Notes under the pieces: generated by a model
The model's database searches: none
The model's input: the letters and a program-made list of their open reading frames with translations, nothing else
Told to the model about the DNA's origin: nothing
Source: Mycolicibacterium fluoranthenivorans
Lineage (GTDB): Bacteria > Actinomycetota > Actinomycetes > Mycobacteriales > Mycobacteriaceae
Assembly: GCF_011758805.1 (NCBI RefSeq)
Contig: NZ_JAANOW010000002.1
Coordinates: forward strand, 682,001 to 746,000
Length of the DNA stretch: 64,000 nucleotides
Direction of reading: 5' to 3'
Made by a program: the position numbers and the translations under genes
Shown here: in pieces, positions 33,299 to 41,117 of the stretch
How the letters are laid out: each line of letters begins with the position of its first letter
Numbering within the stretch: position 1 is the stretch's first letter

Positions 33299-34011
33299 GT
33301 GTGCTGACCGCACCGGTTCGCGCCGGCGGTGAGAACCGCGATGTCTGGCTGATGACCTGGTTCTTCCCGGCCTGGTATGGGTTGTTCGGGGTCATCATCT
33401 GTGTCCTGACACGCGTGACCCCGCCACCGCGGCCCGACGTCACCGCGGCCGATAAGGTCGCCTTCTTCACCGCGCACCACCTGACCATCCAGATCGGGTT
33501 CACCGTGCTGCTGGTCCTGCTCGGCGGTGCGGCGATGACCAACGGGCTGGTGGCCTACCAGATGAAGCGGATGTCGGTGGGATCGGTCTTCGCCTATGGC
33601 TACATCGGCGGGATGGGCGTAGGTGCGGTACCCGGATTCCTGCTCGTGACGGTGTGCTTCCTGACCGCTGCGTTCCGCCCCGACCGCGACCCGGAGCTCA
33701 TCAGCCTGCTCTACGACCTCGGAATGCTCTCGTACAACGGATCTTTGGGCTGCTTCTCGGTGGCTTACCTGGTGCTGGCCGTGGCCATCCTGTATGACCG
33801 CAACGATATCTTCCCGAAATGGTTTGCCTACGTCAGCATCTGGCAGATCATCACCGAGATCATCGCCACCCAGATGTTCGTGTTCAGATCCGGGCCGTTC
33901 GCCTGGAACGGGTCGATCTCCTTCTGGTGGGCGGTGGTGGTCTTCTCAGTGTGGCTGGTGGCGCTGATCGCGCTACTGCGTCAGGCCGCGGCGCGAGAGG
34001 CGAACTCATGA
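33295..34011 (+). CDS. Six-helix membrane protein, operon paralogue 2
   Basis: 238-aa paralogue of the preceding protein. It shares the loop with an AAFY/AFF-type helix start, QMKRM after helix 2, an AAFRPDRDPELI cytoplasmic loop (AAFRPERNPDLI in the partner) and a late RSGPFAWNGSISFW segment (RTGPLAWDGLLSFW). The family is not identified. ATGA overlaps on both sides place it in one translational unit with the oxidase-like subunits, so a hetero-oligomeric membrane complex is plausible. Confidence 0.8.
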   Translation: MSVLTAPVRAGGENRDVWLMTWFFPAWYGLFGVIICVLTRVTPPPRPDVTAADKVAFFTAHHLTIQIGFTVLLVLLGGAAMTNGLVAYQMKRMSVGSVFAYGYIGGMGVGAVPGFLLVTVCFLTAAFRPDRDPELISLLYDLGMLSYNGSLGCFSVAYLVLAVAILYDRNDIFPKWFAYVSIWQIITEIIATQMFVFRSGPFAWNGSISFWWAVVVFSVWLVALIALLRQAAAREANS

Positions 34012-34580
34012 CCCGGACCGAACCGTCCGCCGTGCAGCGCAGGCTGCCCGGTGACGGGGACATGTGGGTGATGGTCCTGGGCGATATGGTCATCTTCGCC
34101 GGCTACTTCGTCGTCTTCCTGATCTATCGGACCCTGAACCAGGGCGAATTCCTATCCGCCGCCCAGCATCTCGACATCACCCTCGGCGTGGCCAACACCG
34201 TGATCCTGCTGACGAGTTCGTGGTTGGTGGCCCGGGCGGTACTCGAGACCCGCGCGGGCCGCCATGATCACGCGATCAGGCTGATCTATGCCGGTGGTGC
34301 CGGCGGCGTGCTCTTCATGGCGCTGAAGGGCTATGAGTGGTTCCTCAAGCTCTCTGCGGGGCACACGAATTCGGAGATGTTCTACTCGTTCTACTACGTG
34401 ATCACCGGTGTGCACCTGGTACACGTGCTGATCGGGCTCATCGTGCTGGGCGTGCTGGTGCGCGAGTTGCGCAACCCCGGCCGGCGACGAGCGTCGATGG
34501 TGGAAGCGGGCGCAATCTATTGGCATATGGTCGATCTGCTCTGGGTGATCATCTTCGCCCTGTTCTATGTGATGAGGTGA
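34008..34580 (+). CDS. Cytochrome c oxidase subunit III-like protein (NorE type)
   Basis: 190-aa protein with five helices, shorter than a classical oxidase subunit III and matching the NorE-type family: GDMWVMVLGDMVIFAGYFVVFL at the start, FLKLSAGHTNSEMFYSFYYVITGVHLVHV and YWHMVDLLWVIIF at the end, with conserved His and Glu residues. Such proteins assist nitric oxide reductases or oxidases. There is no subunit I gene nearby. ATG 34008 overlaps the preceding stop. Confidence 0.88.
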   Translation: MTRTEPSAVQRRLPGDGDMWVMVLGDMVIFAGYFVVFLIYRTLNQGEFLSAAQHLDITLGVANTVILLTSSWLVARAVLETRAGRHDHAIRLIYAGGAGGVLFMALKGYEWFLKLSAGHTNSEMFYSFYYVITGVHLVHVLIGLIVLGVLVRELRNPGRRRASMVEAGAIYWHMVDLLWVIIFALFYVMR

Positions 34581-34582
34581 CT

Positions 34583-34852
34583 ATGACCGGAGCCGCACGG
34601 ATGATCACCTGGGCCTGGGTGGCCCTGGTGGCCATCACTCTCGGGTCCTGGTGGCTCGCCCCGGCCCATTCGGGGACCGCCGCGCCGAGCATGCCGATCA
34701 CCGCGGTGGTCCTCACGCTGGCGCTGGTGAAGTCCCGGTTGATCATCCGGTACTTCATGGAGGTGCGCACCGCCCCGCGGTGGCTGAGATCGGCCACCGA
34801 TGCCTGGCTCGTCGTGCTGTTCGGGGCGGCGTTCGTCATCTACCTGGTGTGA
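34583..34852 (+). CDS. Cytochrome c oxidase subunit IV-like protein (NorF type)
   Basis: 89-aa three-helix protein: helices at about residues 8-26, 34-50 and 70-88, with the family VKSRLIIRYFMEVR segment between helices 2 and 3. It follows the subunit III-like gene by two bases. The III/IV pair without a catalytic subunit recalls NorE/NorF accessory proteins. Confidence 0.85.
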   Translation: MTGAARMITWAWVALVAITLGSWWLAPAHSGTAAPSMPITAVVLTLALVKSRLIIRYFMEVRTAPRWLRSATDAWLVVLFGAAFVIYLV

Positions 34853-34963
34853 ACACCGGCCACGGATCCATACCTGCCACCAAGGAAACCTAAGCCTGTG
34901 CCCATGTCGGGGCGTCAGGATCGGTAGTCGCACGATGATTACCGATCCGAAGGAGATATCAAC

Positions 34964-35215
34964 GTGAATCGATCACGGAAGATGCTTGGCGTCGCGGTGC
35001 TTTCCAGCGGCCTGGCATTGTCCGGCGTGTTCGGCCTGGGTGCGGCCAGCGCAGGCCCGCCGCCGCCCTGCCCGCCCAATGCGCCGTGTCTGGGCCCGGG
35101 TGGCCCGGGTCCCGGCCCGGGTGGCCCCGGCCCTGGTCCCGGTGGCCCCGGCCCTGGTCCCGGCGGACCTGGTCCGGTGCCCTGCCCGCCGTTGGCGCCG
35201 TGCCCGCCGCGCTGA
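34964..35215 (+). CDS. Small secreted Gly/Pro-repeat protein
   Basis: 83-aa preprotein with a signal peptide (MNRSRKMLGVAVLSSGLALS then GVFGLGAASA) and a mature part made almost entirely of a GPGPGGP repeat framed by CPP-x-APC motifs. GTG 34964 has AAGGAG 8 nt upstream. Low-complexity cell-wall-associated proteins of this kind are typical of mycobacteria; the function is unknown. It is followed by a very strong terminator. Confidence 0.75.
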   Translation: MNRSRKMLGVAVLSSGLALSGVFGLGAASAGPPPPCPPNAPCLGPGGPGPGPGGPGPGPGGPGPGPGGPGPVPCPPLAPCPPR

Positions 35216-35230
35216 CAACAAGACACTGAT

Positions 35231-35273
35231 CGAGAACCCCGCGCAGGCACGCCGTGCCTGCGCGGGGTTCTCG
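35231..35273. terminator. Long perfect hairpin, bidirectional terminator
   Basis: The 21-bp arms at 35231-35251 and 35253-35273 are perfectly complementary and GC-rich (core CCCCGCGCAGGCA). The hairpin sits between the convergent Gly/Pro-repeat and mmpL genes. No U-tract is present, as usual in mycobacteria. Confidence 0.8.
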
Positions 35274-35286
35274 GTGTGACCAGGTG

Positions 35287-38169
35287 TTACGAGACGTCGA
35301 CAGGTGTCTCGCGGTTCTTCCAGGCCGGGATGCTGCGGGCCGGGCGCTGCCGCACCACCTGCGGCCACCAGAACCACTTACCCATCAGCGCGGCGATCGA
35401 CGGGGTCATGAACGACCGGATGACCAGCGTGTCGAACAGCAGGCCCAAGCCGATCGTCGAACCGACCTGCGCCACCACCGTCATCTCGCTGGCCGCCATC
35501 GACATCATGGTGAACGCGAACACCAGGCCCGCCGCGGTCACCACCGACCCGCTGCCGCCCATGGCGCGGATGATCCCGGTCTTGATTCCGCCGTGCAACT
35601 CCTCCTTCATGCGCGCCACCAGCAGCAGGTTGTAGTCGGCGCCGACGGCCAGCAGCACGATGACGGTCATCGCCATGACCATGAAATGCAACTCGATGCC
35701 CAGGATGTGCTGCCACAACAGAATCGACAGGCCGAACGAGGTGCCAAGGGACACCACCACGGTGCCGACGATGACGGCCGCGGCGACCAGGCTGCGCGTG
35801 ATGATCAGCATGATCGCGAAAATCAGTGTCAGCGCCGCGATTCCGGCGATCATCAGGTCGTAGTTGTTACCTTCCTGCATATCTTTGAAGGCCGCCGCGA
35901 TACCACCGAGGTAGATCCTGGAACCCTCCAGCGGGGTGCCCTTGACGGCTTCCTTGGCGGCCGCCTTGATATCGTCGACGAGTTTGATGCCGTCCGCGGT
36001 CAGCGGGTCCCCGGCGTGGGAGATGATGAACCGCACCGACTTTCCGTCGGGGGAGATGAAGCTCTTCATACCGCGCTTGAAATCGGCGTTGTTGAAGGTG
36101 TCCGGCGGCAGGTAGAACGTGTCGTCGTTCTTCGAGTTGTTGAAGGCGTCGCCCATGGCGGACTGGTTCGCCTGCATCTCGTTGGACTGATCCTGGATGC
36201 CCTTCTGCGTCTGGTACATCCGCAGCATCATGTCCCGGGAGGATTGCATGGTGGAGATCTGCGCGGGCAGGGTCGCCAGCATCTGCGGCATCAACTGATC
36301 AAGACGCTGCAGATCGGGCAGCAGGTTCTGGAACTGATCCGTCGTGGCGTCGATACCGTCCAGGGCGTCGAACACCGAGCGCATGGCGAAGCACACCGGG
36401 ATGTCATAGCAATGCGGTTCCCAGTACAGATAGTTACGGATGGGTCGCAGGAAGTCGTCGAAATCGGCGATGTGATCCCGCAACTCGGCGATGTCGACGG
36501 CCATGTCGGTGCTTTTGCCCACCATGCTGTGCGTGGTGGCGCTCATCTCCGTCATCAGCGTGATCATCCGGTTCATGGTGCCGATGGTGGTGTCCATATC
36601 GCCGGCCTGTTTCAGCATGGTGGCGAACATGTCCTCCATGTACTTCTCGTTCATCTGCTGCGCCGTACCGCCCATACTCATCTGGGCCGGAATCGTGCTG
36701 AACTTCAGCGGCTTACCGTCGGGACGGGTGATGGCCTGCACGCTGCCGATCCCGGGCACCCGGAAGATCGCCTTGGCGATCTTGTCGATCACCAGGAAAT
36801 CGGCCGAATTGCGCAGATCGTGGTCGGACTCGATGAGCAGCAATTCGGGATTCATCCGCGCGACGGAGAAATGCCGTTCGGCGGCCGCATAGCCCTCGTT
36901 GGCCGGCAGATCGGCGGGCAGGTAGTTGCGGTCGTTGTAGTTGGTGCGGTAGCCGGGCAGCGTGAGCAGGCCGACGAGCGACAGCGCGATGGTGCCCATC
37001 AGCACCGGGCCGGGCCAGCGCACCACCAGGGCCCCGATCTTGCGCCAGCCGCGGATGCGCATGGCGCGCTTGGGTTCCAGCAGCTTGCGGAACCGGCTTG
37101 CGACGGTGACTACCGCAGGGCCGAGGGTCAGCGCCGCGACGACGGCCACCGTCATGCCGACCGCCATGGGGATACCCAGGGTCTGGAAGTAGGGCAGCTT
37201 CGTGAAATGCAGGCACAACATGGCCCCGGCGATGGTCAGACCCGACGCCAGCACCACGTGCGCGGTGCCGTGGAACATCGTGTAGTAGGCCGACTCCTTG
37301 TCCTCACCCAGCGTGCGGGCTTCCTGGTATCGGCCGATCAAGAAGATGGCGTAGTCGGTGGATGCGGCGATCGCGAGCGTCACCAAGAGCTGCGTGGCGA
37401 AGGTGGAGAGCCCGATCAGATCGTGGTAGCCCAGAAAGGCCACCACACCCCGGGCGGCCGAGAGTTCGAGCACCACCATCAACAGGACGATGAACACCGT
37501 CGTGATGGAGCGGTAGACCAGCAGCAGCATCGTGATGATGACGACGAACGTGACCATCTCGATCATGCGGACACTGCGGTCACCGGCGATCTGCTGATCG
37601 GCGGCCAGGGCGGAGGGCCCGGTCACGAAGACCTTGAGACCGGGCGGCGGTGGCACCGCCGTGACCAGCTTCTGGGCCGCTTCCACCGATTCGTTGGCCA
37701 GGGCCTCGCCCATGTTGCCGGCGAGGTAGACCTGCACGTAGGCGGCCTTCCCGTCCGGGCTCTGCGCCCCCGCCTCGGTGAGCGTGTCACCCCAGAAGTC
37801 CTGCACGTGCTCGACGTGCTTGGTGTCGGCCTCCAGCCGGGCAACCATGTCGTTGTAGAAGAGGTGGGCATCGGCGCCCAGCTTCTGCTCGCCCTCCAGC
37901 ACGATCATCACCGCGCTGTCCGACTTGAACTCGTCGAACACCTTGCCGACCTGCTTCATCGCGATCACCGAGGGTGCGGTCTGCGCGCTCATCGATACCG
38001 AGCGCATCTGTCCGACCACTTCCAGCGGCGGCACCACCACGCTGAGCACGGCGACCAGGGCGATCCAGCCGATGATGATCGGAATGGCGAAGGTGCGGAT
38101 CCACTTCGGGATACCGCTGTGCTGGTGTTGGGGCGGGGACGTGTCCGTCACCGAAGTAGGGGCGGGCAC
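35287..38169 (-). CDS. MmpL-family RND transporter
   Basis: 960-aa transporter of MmpL4/MmpL5 size. Twelve helices in two groups flank two large periplasmic domains. The proton-relay Asp-Tyr pairs are visible in [14 protein letters not shown] (first half) and [15 protein letters not shown] (second half); the second periplasmic domain includes long helical coils ([20 protein letters not shown]). GTG 38169 is chosen with AGGAG 11 nt upstream, since longer forms have no start. MmpL proteins export lipids, siderophores or drugs. No MmpS gene adjoins; instead it follows a flavin monooxygenase on the same strand. Confidence 0.95.
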   Translation of the reverse strand: MPAPTSVTDTSPPQHQHSGIPKWIRTFAIPIIIGWIALVAVLSVVVPPLEVVGQMRSVSMSAQTAPSVIAMKQVGKVFDEFKSDSAVMIVLEGEQKLGADAHLFYNDMVARLEADTKHVEHVQDFWGDTLTEAGAQSPDGKAAYVQVYLAGNMGEALANESVEAAQKLVTAVPPPPGLKVFVTGPSALAADQQIAGDRSVRMIEMVTFVVIITMLLLVYRSITTVFIVLLMVVLELSAARGVVAFLGYHDLIGLSTFATQLLVTLAIAASTDYAIFLIGRYQEARTLGEDKESAYYTMFHGTAHVVLASGLTIAGAMLCLHFTKLPYFQTLGIPMAVGMTVAVVAALTLGPAVVTVASRFRKLLEPKRAMRIRGWRKIGALVVRWPGPVLMGTIALSLVGLLTLPGYRTNYNDRNYLPADLPANEGYAAAERHFSVARMNPELLLIESDHDLRNSADFLVIDKIAKAIFRVPGIGSVQAITRPDGKPLKFSTIPAQMSMGGTAQQMNEKYMEDMFATMLKQAGDMDTTIGTMNRMITLMTEMSATTHSMVGKSTDMAVDIAELRDHIADFDDFLRPIRNYLYWEPHCYDIPVCFAMRSVFDALDGIDATTDQFQNLLPDLQRLDQLMPQMLATLPAQISTMQSSRDMMLRMYQTQKGIQDQSNEMQANQSAMGDAFNNSKNDDTFYLPPDTFNNADFKRGMKSFISPDGKSVRFIISHAGDPLTADGIKLVDDIKAAAKEAVKGTPLEGSRIYLGGIAAAFKDMQEGNNYDLMIAGIAALTLIFAIMLIITRSLVAAAVIVGTVVVSLGTSFGLSILLWQHILGIELHFMVMAMTVIVLLAVGADYNLLLVARMKEELHGGIKTGIIRAMGGSGSVVTAAGLVFAFTMMSMAASEMTVVAQVGSTIGLGLLFDTLVIRSFMTPSIAALMGKWFWWPQVVRQRPARSIPAWKNRETPVDVS

Positions 38170-38237
38170 GTGCTGGCACTCTCCTGATGGCGTAGAGGTC
38201 GTTTCTTTCGTACCAGATACGGTCAGGCAATGGTGAG

Positions 38238-39677
38238 CTACGACCGACTGGCGGCCCAGCCGGTCAGGCAGGCCTGCCAACCCTGGTGGTCCGCCGAGGA
38301 ACCGGACCACGCGACGTACCCATCGGGTCGCACCAGCACGGCCGGTCCGGCATCGGCGCGCTCGGCCTGGGTCAGGCCGGCGGCCTCGACAGCTGCCGTA
38401 CCGCGCTCGCGGACCAGGACGAACCCGGGCGTTCGCGCCAGCTGCGTCAGCCGGCCGTCGGTCAGCGGGATATGCACAGCTCGGTCACCCACCGGACCCC
38501 GACCGTAGCGCAACCCGGTTCCGGAGAAGCTGCCCGCCAATGCATCTCGCACCGAAGGCACCCGAAGCAGCCGGGGCACAAGGAGATTGCGCAGTCCGCG
38601 GGCCACCCGTGGATACAGTGTCACCCCGCGCGCCATCAGGCCGGATTGCCGCAACACTCGCTTACCTATCGGGTGTCGTTCGGCCTGGTAGGTGTCGAGC
38701 ACATGGTCGGCGGCTCCGCCCAGTACGGCATCGAGCTTCCACGCCAGATTCGCGGCGTCCTGAATGCCGGTGTTCATACCCTGCCCGCCCATGGGGGAGT
38801 GCACGTGCGCGGCGTCTCCGGCCAGGAACACCCGGCCGTGCCGGTACTGCTCGACTTGTCTTTCATCGCAATGGAATCGGGAATGCCAACCGATTTCGAC
38901 GACGCCGGGGTCGGCATCCATCGCCCGGCGCAGGATGTCGGTGATCTCGGCAGGCCGCACCGTGGCGCTGTCGGGTACCTGGTGTCGCCGATCCCACAGC
39001 ATCGCGCGGTACCAGGCGCCTTCGGCGTCGCTGCGTCCGTAGGGCGCCAGGAACGCAAACACCTCACGGGTGCTGCGCAGGGTGAGTCCGTCGTCCGCGG
39101 GTCCGCGTGCGAGTTTCACATCCGCGAGCACGATCGAGGACAGGATGGTCTTACCGGGGAAATCGGCGCCCACCAGGGTACGCACTGTGCTGTGCGCGCC
39201 GTCGGCGCCGATGACGTAGCGTGCCCGCCACGTCGTGAGGCCGCCGTCCTGACGGGATCGCGCGGTGACCGTCACGCCGTTCACGTCCTGGATCAACTCG
39301 GCGACCTCAACCCCACGCCGGATATCGGCGCCCTGGGCGGCAGCGTACCGGGCAAGTGCGGCATCGACATTCGTCTGCGGGGTGATCATGGCGTATGGAT
39401 AGGCCGAGTCGAGGTGGGTGAGATCGATGCGGGCGCCACCGAAGATCGTCACTCCCGGCGTCCGGTGTGCATGGGCCAGCAGTTCGTCGGCCAATCCGCG
39501 GGCATCGAGTGCCTCCAGTGTGCCGGCCATGGTGACAAAAGCCCGGCTGGACGGGTTGGGTATGGGCCGGCGCTCCAGCACGGCCACCGAGCGGCCGCCG
39601 CGGGCGAGATCGCCTGCGGCGGTGAGCCCGGTGGGGCCCGCGCCGACGACCAGGGCGTCCACCTCGATGCTGCTCAT
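38238..39677 (-). CDS. Class A FAD-dependent aromatic-ring/antibiotic monooxygenase
   Basis: 479-aa flavoprotein. The FAD fingerprint [17 protein letters not shown] is at residues 12-28, the DG motif in [11 protein letters not shown] near 160-170 and the GD motif in [20 protein letters not shown] near 290. The C-terminal 110 residues form the thioredoxin-like domain found in phenol hydroxylase and rifampicin monooxygenase relatives. It should hydroxylate an aromatic or polyketide compound using NAD(P)H. The start overlaps the stop of the upstream small protein gene (ATGA), and the mmpL gene follows. Confidence 0.92.
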   Translation of the reverse strand: MSSIEVDALVVGAGPTGLTAAGDLARGGRSVAVLERRPIPNPSSRAFVTMAGTLEALDARGLADELLAHAHRTPGVTIFGGARIDLTHLDSAYPYAMITPQTNVDAALARYAAAQGADIRRGVEVAELIQDVNGVTVTARSRQDGGLTTWRARYVIGADGAHSTVRTLVGADFPGKTILSSIVLADVKLARGPADDGLTLRSTREVFAFLAPYGRSDAEGAWYRAMLWDRRHQVPDSATVRPAEITDILRRAMDADPGVVEIGWHSRFHCDERQVEQYRHGRVFLAGDAAHVHSPMGGQGMNTGIQDAANLAWKLDAVLGGAADHVLDTYQAERHPIGKRVLRQSGLMARGVTLYPRVARGLRNLLVPRLLRVPSVRDALAGSFSGTGLRYGRGPVGDRAVHIPLTDGRLTQLARTPGFVLVRERGTAAVEAAGLTQAERADAGPAVLVRPDGYVAWSGSSADHQGWQACLTGWAASRS

Positions 39678-40081
39678 CGGGTCACCGCCGCCGAGTCCGG
39701 GTACCAGCGGCGGATATCGTCCGGAGTGGGCACCGCGTCCTTGTTGAACACGAACCGGCAGCCCGGCTGGCTGGCGTGGGCGGCATTGACGATCGACTCG
39801 AACAGCAAGGTGTTGCCGGCCACGAGTCGTATTCCTGCCCCGATGAGCACCGCGTCATATCTACCGGCCGCCAACCACCGGCGCGCCTTGGCGGCGCCCG
39901 CATCTCCGAAGGGGATGAGGCAGTTGTCGACGTGATAGCCCGCGGTGCGCAGCCCCGCGACGTTCTCGTCGTTCGCGGCCCTCAGCTTCTCCCGGGACAA
40001 CCCGGGGAACTGGGCGAAATCAGGTGAGGCGATATCGATCACATCGGGATCCAGGCCGATCTGGATGGCGGTGACGGTCAT
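39674..40081 (-). CDS. Conserved small protein, first gene of a detoxification operon
   Basis: 135-aa cytoplasmic protein. It has a response-regulator-like layout: IQIGLDPDVID at the start, DNCLIPFG in the middle and RYDAVLIGAGIR, which looks like a Rossmannoid strand-turn. I do not recognise a family. ATG 40081 has GGAAAGGA upstream. It is the promoter-proximal gene of the set with the flavin monooxygenase and MmpL, divergent from tetR 40179 and next to its operators. Confidence 0.7.
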   Translation of the reverse strand: MTVTAIQIGLDPDVIDIASPDFAQFPGLSREKLRAANDENVAGLRTAGYHVDNCLIPFGDAGAAKARRWLAAGRYDAVLIGAGIRLVAGNTLLFESIVNAAHASQPGCRFVFNKDAVPTPDDIRRWYPDSAAVTR

Positions 40082-40103
40082 GTCCGCGTCCTTTCCGGTA
40101 ACA

Positions 40104-40123
40104 AGTTCAACAACTGTTGAACT
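40104..40123. promoter_or_regulatory. TetR operator, AGTTCAACAACTGTTGAACT
   Basis: This 20-bp inverted repeat has perfect 9-bp arms around an AC centre, between the small-protein gene and the divergent tetR. Its core TCAAC-N4-GTTGA recurs at 40151. Confidence 0.7.
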
Positions 40124-40150
40124 CAACGCTAAGCGCGATAGTTGCTGTTG

Positions 40151-40164
40151 TCAACGGTTGTTGA
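40151..40164. promoter_or_regulatory. Second TetR operator, TCAAC-GGTT-GTTGA
   Basis: It has the same arms and the same 4-bp spacing as the site at 40104. It ends two bases before the -10 element of the leaderless tetR gene, so occupancy would block it. Confidence 0.6.
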
Positions 40165-40165
40165 A

Positions 40166-40171
40166 TAAGCT
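40166..40171 (+). promoter_or_regulatory. -10 element of leaderless tetR
   Basis: TAAGCT is followed by 7 nt and the ATG at 40179. No ribosome site is present. Confidence 0.5.
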
Positions 40172-40178
40172 GTCCGGT

Positions 40179-40772
40179 ATGGCGACGAAACCGCGCGACG
40201 GTGAAGCGACGCGGGCCGCGATCCTGGCTGCTGCGCAGACGCAATTCGGCGAGCAGGGGTTCGAGCGCACCACGATCCGTTCGGTGGCGTCCGCGACCGG
40301 GGTGGACCCCGCCCTGGTCATGCATTATTTCGGCAGCAAGGCGGGCCTGTTCGCCGCGGCGTCCCGGCTGGACATCGCGTTCCCCGATCTCTCGGGCGTC
40401 GCGCCGGAGGACATCGCGAGCGTGCTGATCCCGCTGTTCGTCGACGTCTGGGGGCCGGACGGCTCGTTTCTGCCACTGCTGCGCGCGGCGGCCACCCACC
40501 GGGCGGCCGCCGATGCGCTCCTGGAGGTGTTCGCCGCGCAGGTCGCGCCGGCGCTGGCCGCGGTCGTGCCCGATCGGCCGGCCGAACGGGCCGCGCTGGT
40601 CGGTGCACAGCTCCTGGGGGTCGCGGTGTCGCGTCATATCCTCGGCACCCCACCACTGGTTGATATGGCCGACGCCGAACTCATCGACTGGCTGGCCCCG
40701 GTGCTGGCGCATTTCCTGACTGATGCTGGTCCGGCTGCGTCGACGGGCTGTCGCGCCGAAGCGGCGCTGTGA
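40179..40772 (+). CDS. TetR-family regulator
   Basis: 197-aa repressor: RAAILAAAQTQFGEQGFERT with ASATGVDPALVMHYFGSKAG as its helix-turn-helix, then a C-terminal domain of the type with LVGAQLLGVAVSRHILG. ATG 40179 fits a leaderless transcript. Twin TCAAC-N4-GTTGA palindromes in the 97-base divergent region indicate that it represses itself and the small protein/monooxygenase/MmpL operon; the inducer may be the compound oxidised or exported. Confidence 0.9.
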   Translation: MATKPRDGEATRAAILAAAQTQFGEQGFERTTIRSVASATGVDPALVMHYFGSKAGLFAAASRLDIAFPDLSGVAPEDIASVLIPLFVDVWGPDGSFLPLLRAAATHRAAADALLEVFAAQVAPALAAVVPDRPAERAALVGAQLLGVAVSRHILGTPPLVDMADAELIDWLAPVLAHFLTDAGPAASTGCRAEAAL

Positions 40773-40904
40773 TGGAGCTCACCGCTTGATCGCGTCGATC
40801 AAGTAGGCGGCTACGCGCCACTGCGCGCCGATTTCCCCATACGTTCGGAACATCAAGGTGGGCAACGCTTCACGATATGTCCACCACGACGTTTGGGGAC
40901 CGTC

Positions 40905-41114
40905 ATGTCGGATCTGTCGATCACCGCCGACGGAGCATCCGGGGTTGTCAGTCTGAAGTTGTTGTGGCGCAGATACATCCAGCACGTCGCCGCGTGGTTG
41001 ACGCGTGCGAGGTTGCCCGGCCACGGCGCGGCGCGCGCCCGTCGGAGCTATCCCTGCGCGCGGCCGGCCTACCTGAACGATGCCTGCATGCGACGCGAGA
41101 TGCGCCGGTTGTGA
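40905..41114 (+). CDS. Possible 69-aa Arg-rich small protein
   Basis: The frame has strongly GC-biased third positions, as in real genes here, and codes for a basic protein with an amphipathic middle (LKLLWRRYIQHVAAWLTRAR) and two late cysteines. A GGGGAC stretch precedes the ATG at 40905. No family is recognised. It fills most of the gap between tetR and the convergent P450 fusion; without it about 345 bases would be empty. Confidence 0.4.
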   Translation: MSDLSITADGASGVVSLKLLWRRYIQHVAAWLTRARLPGHGAARARRSYPCARPAYLNDACMRREMRRL

Positions 41115-41117
41115 TGC

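Noticed and set aside
35254..38187. 977-aa reading frame on the plus strand opposite mmpL
   Set aside because: It is His/Arg/Gln-rich without domains and lies exactly antisense to a fully recognisable transporter; it is a by-product of high GC.
40779..41024. 81-aa minus-strand frame between tetR and the P450 fusion
   Set aside because: No ribosome site or coding-like base pattern; the opposite frame at 40905 is better supported.
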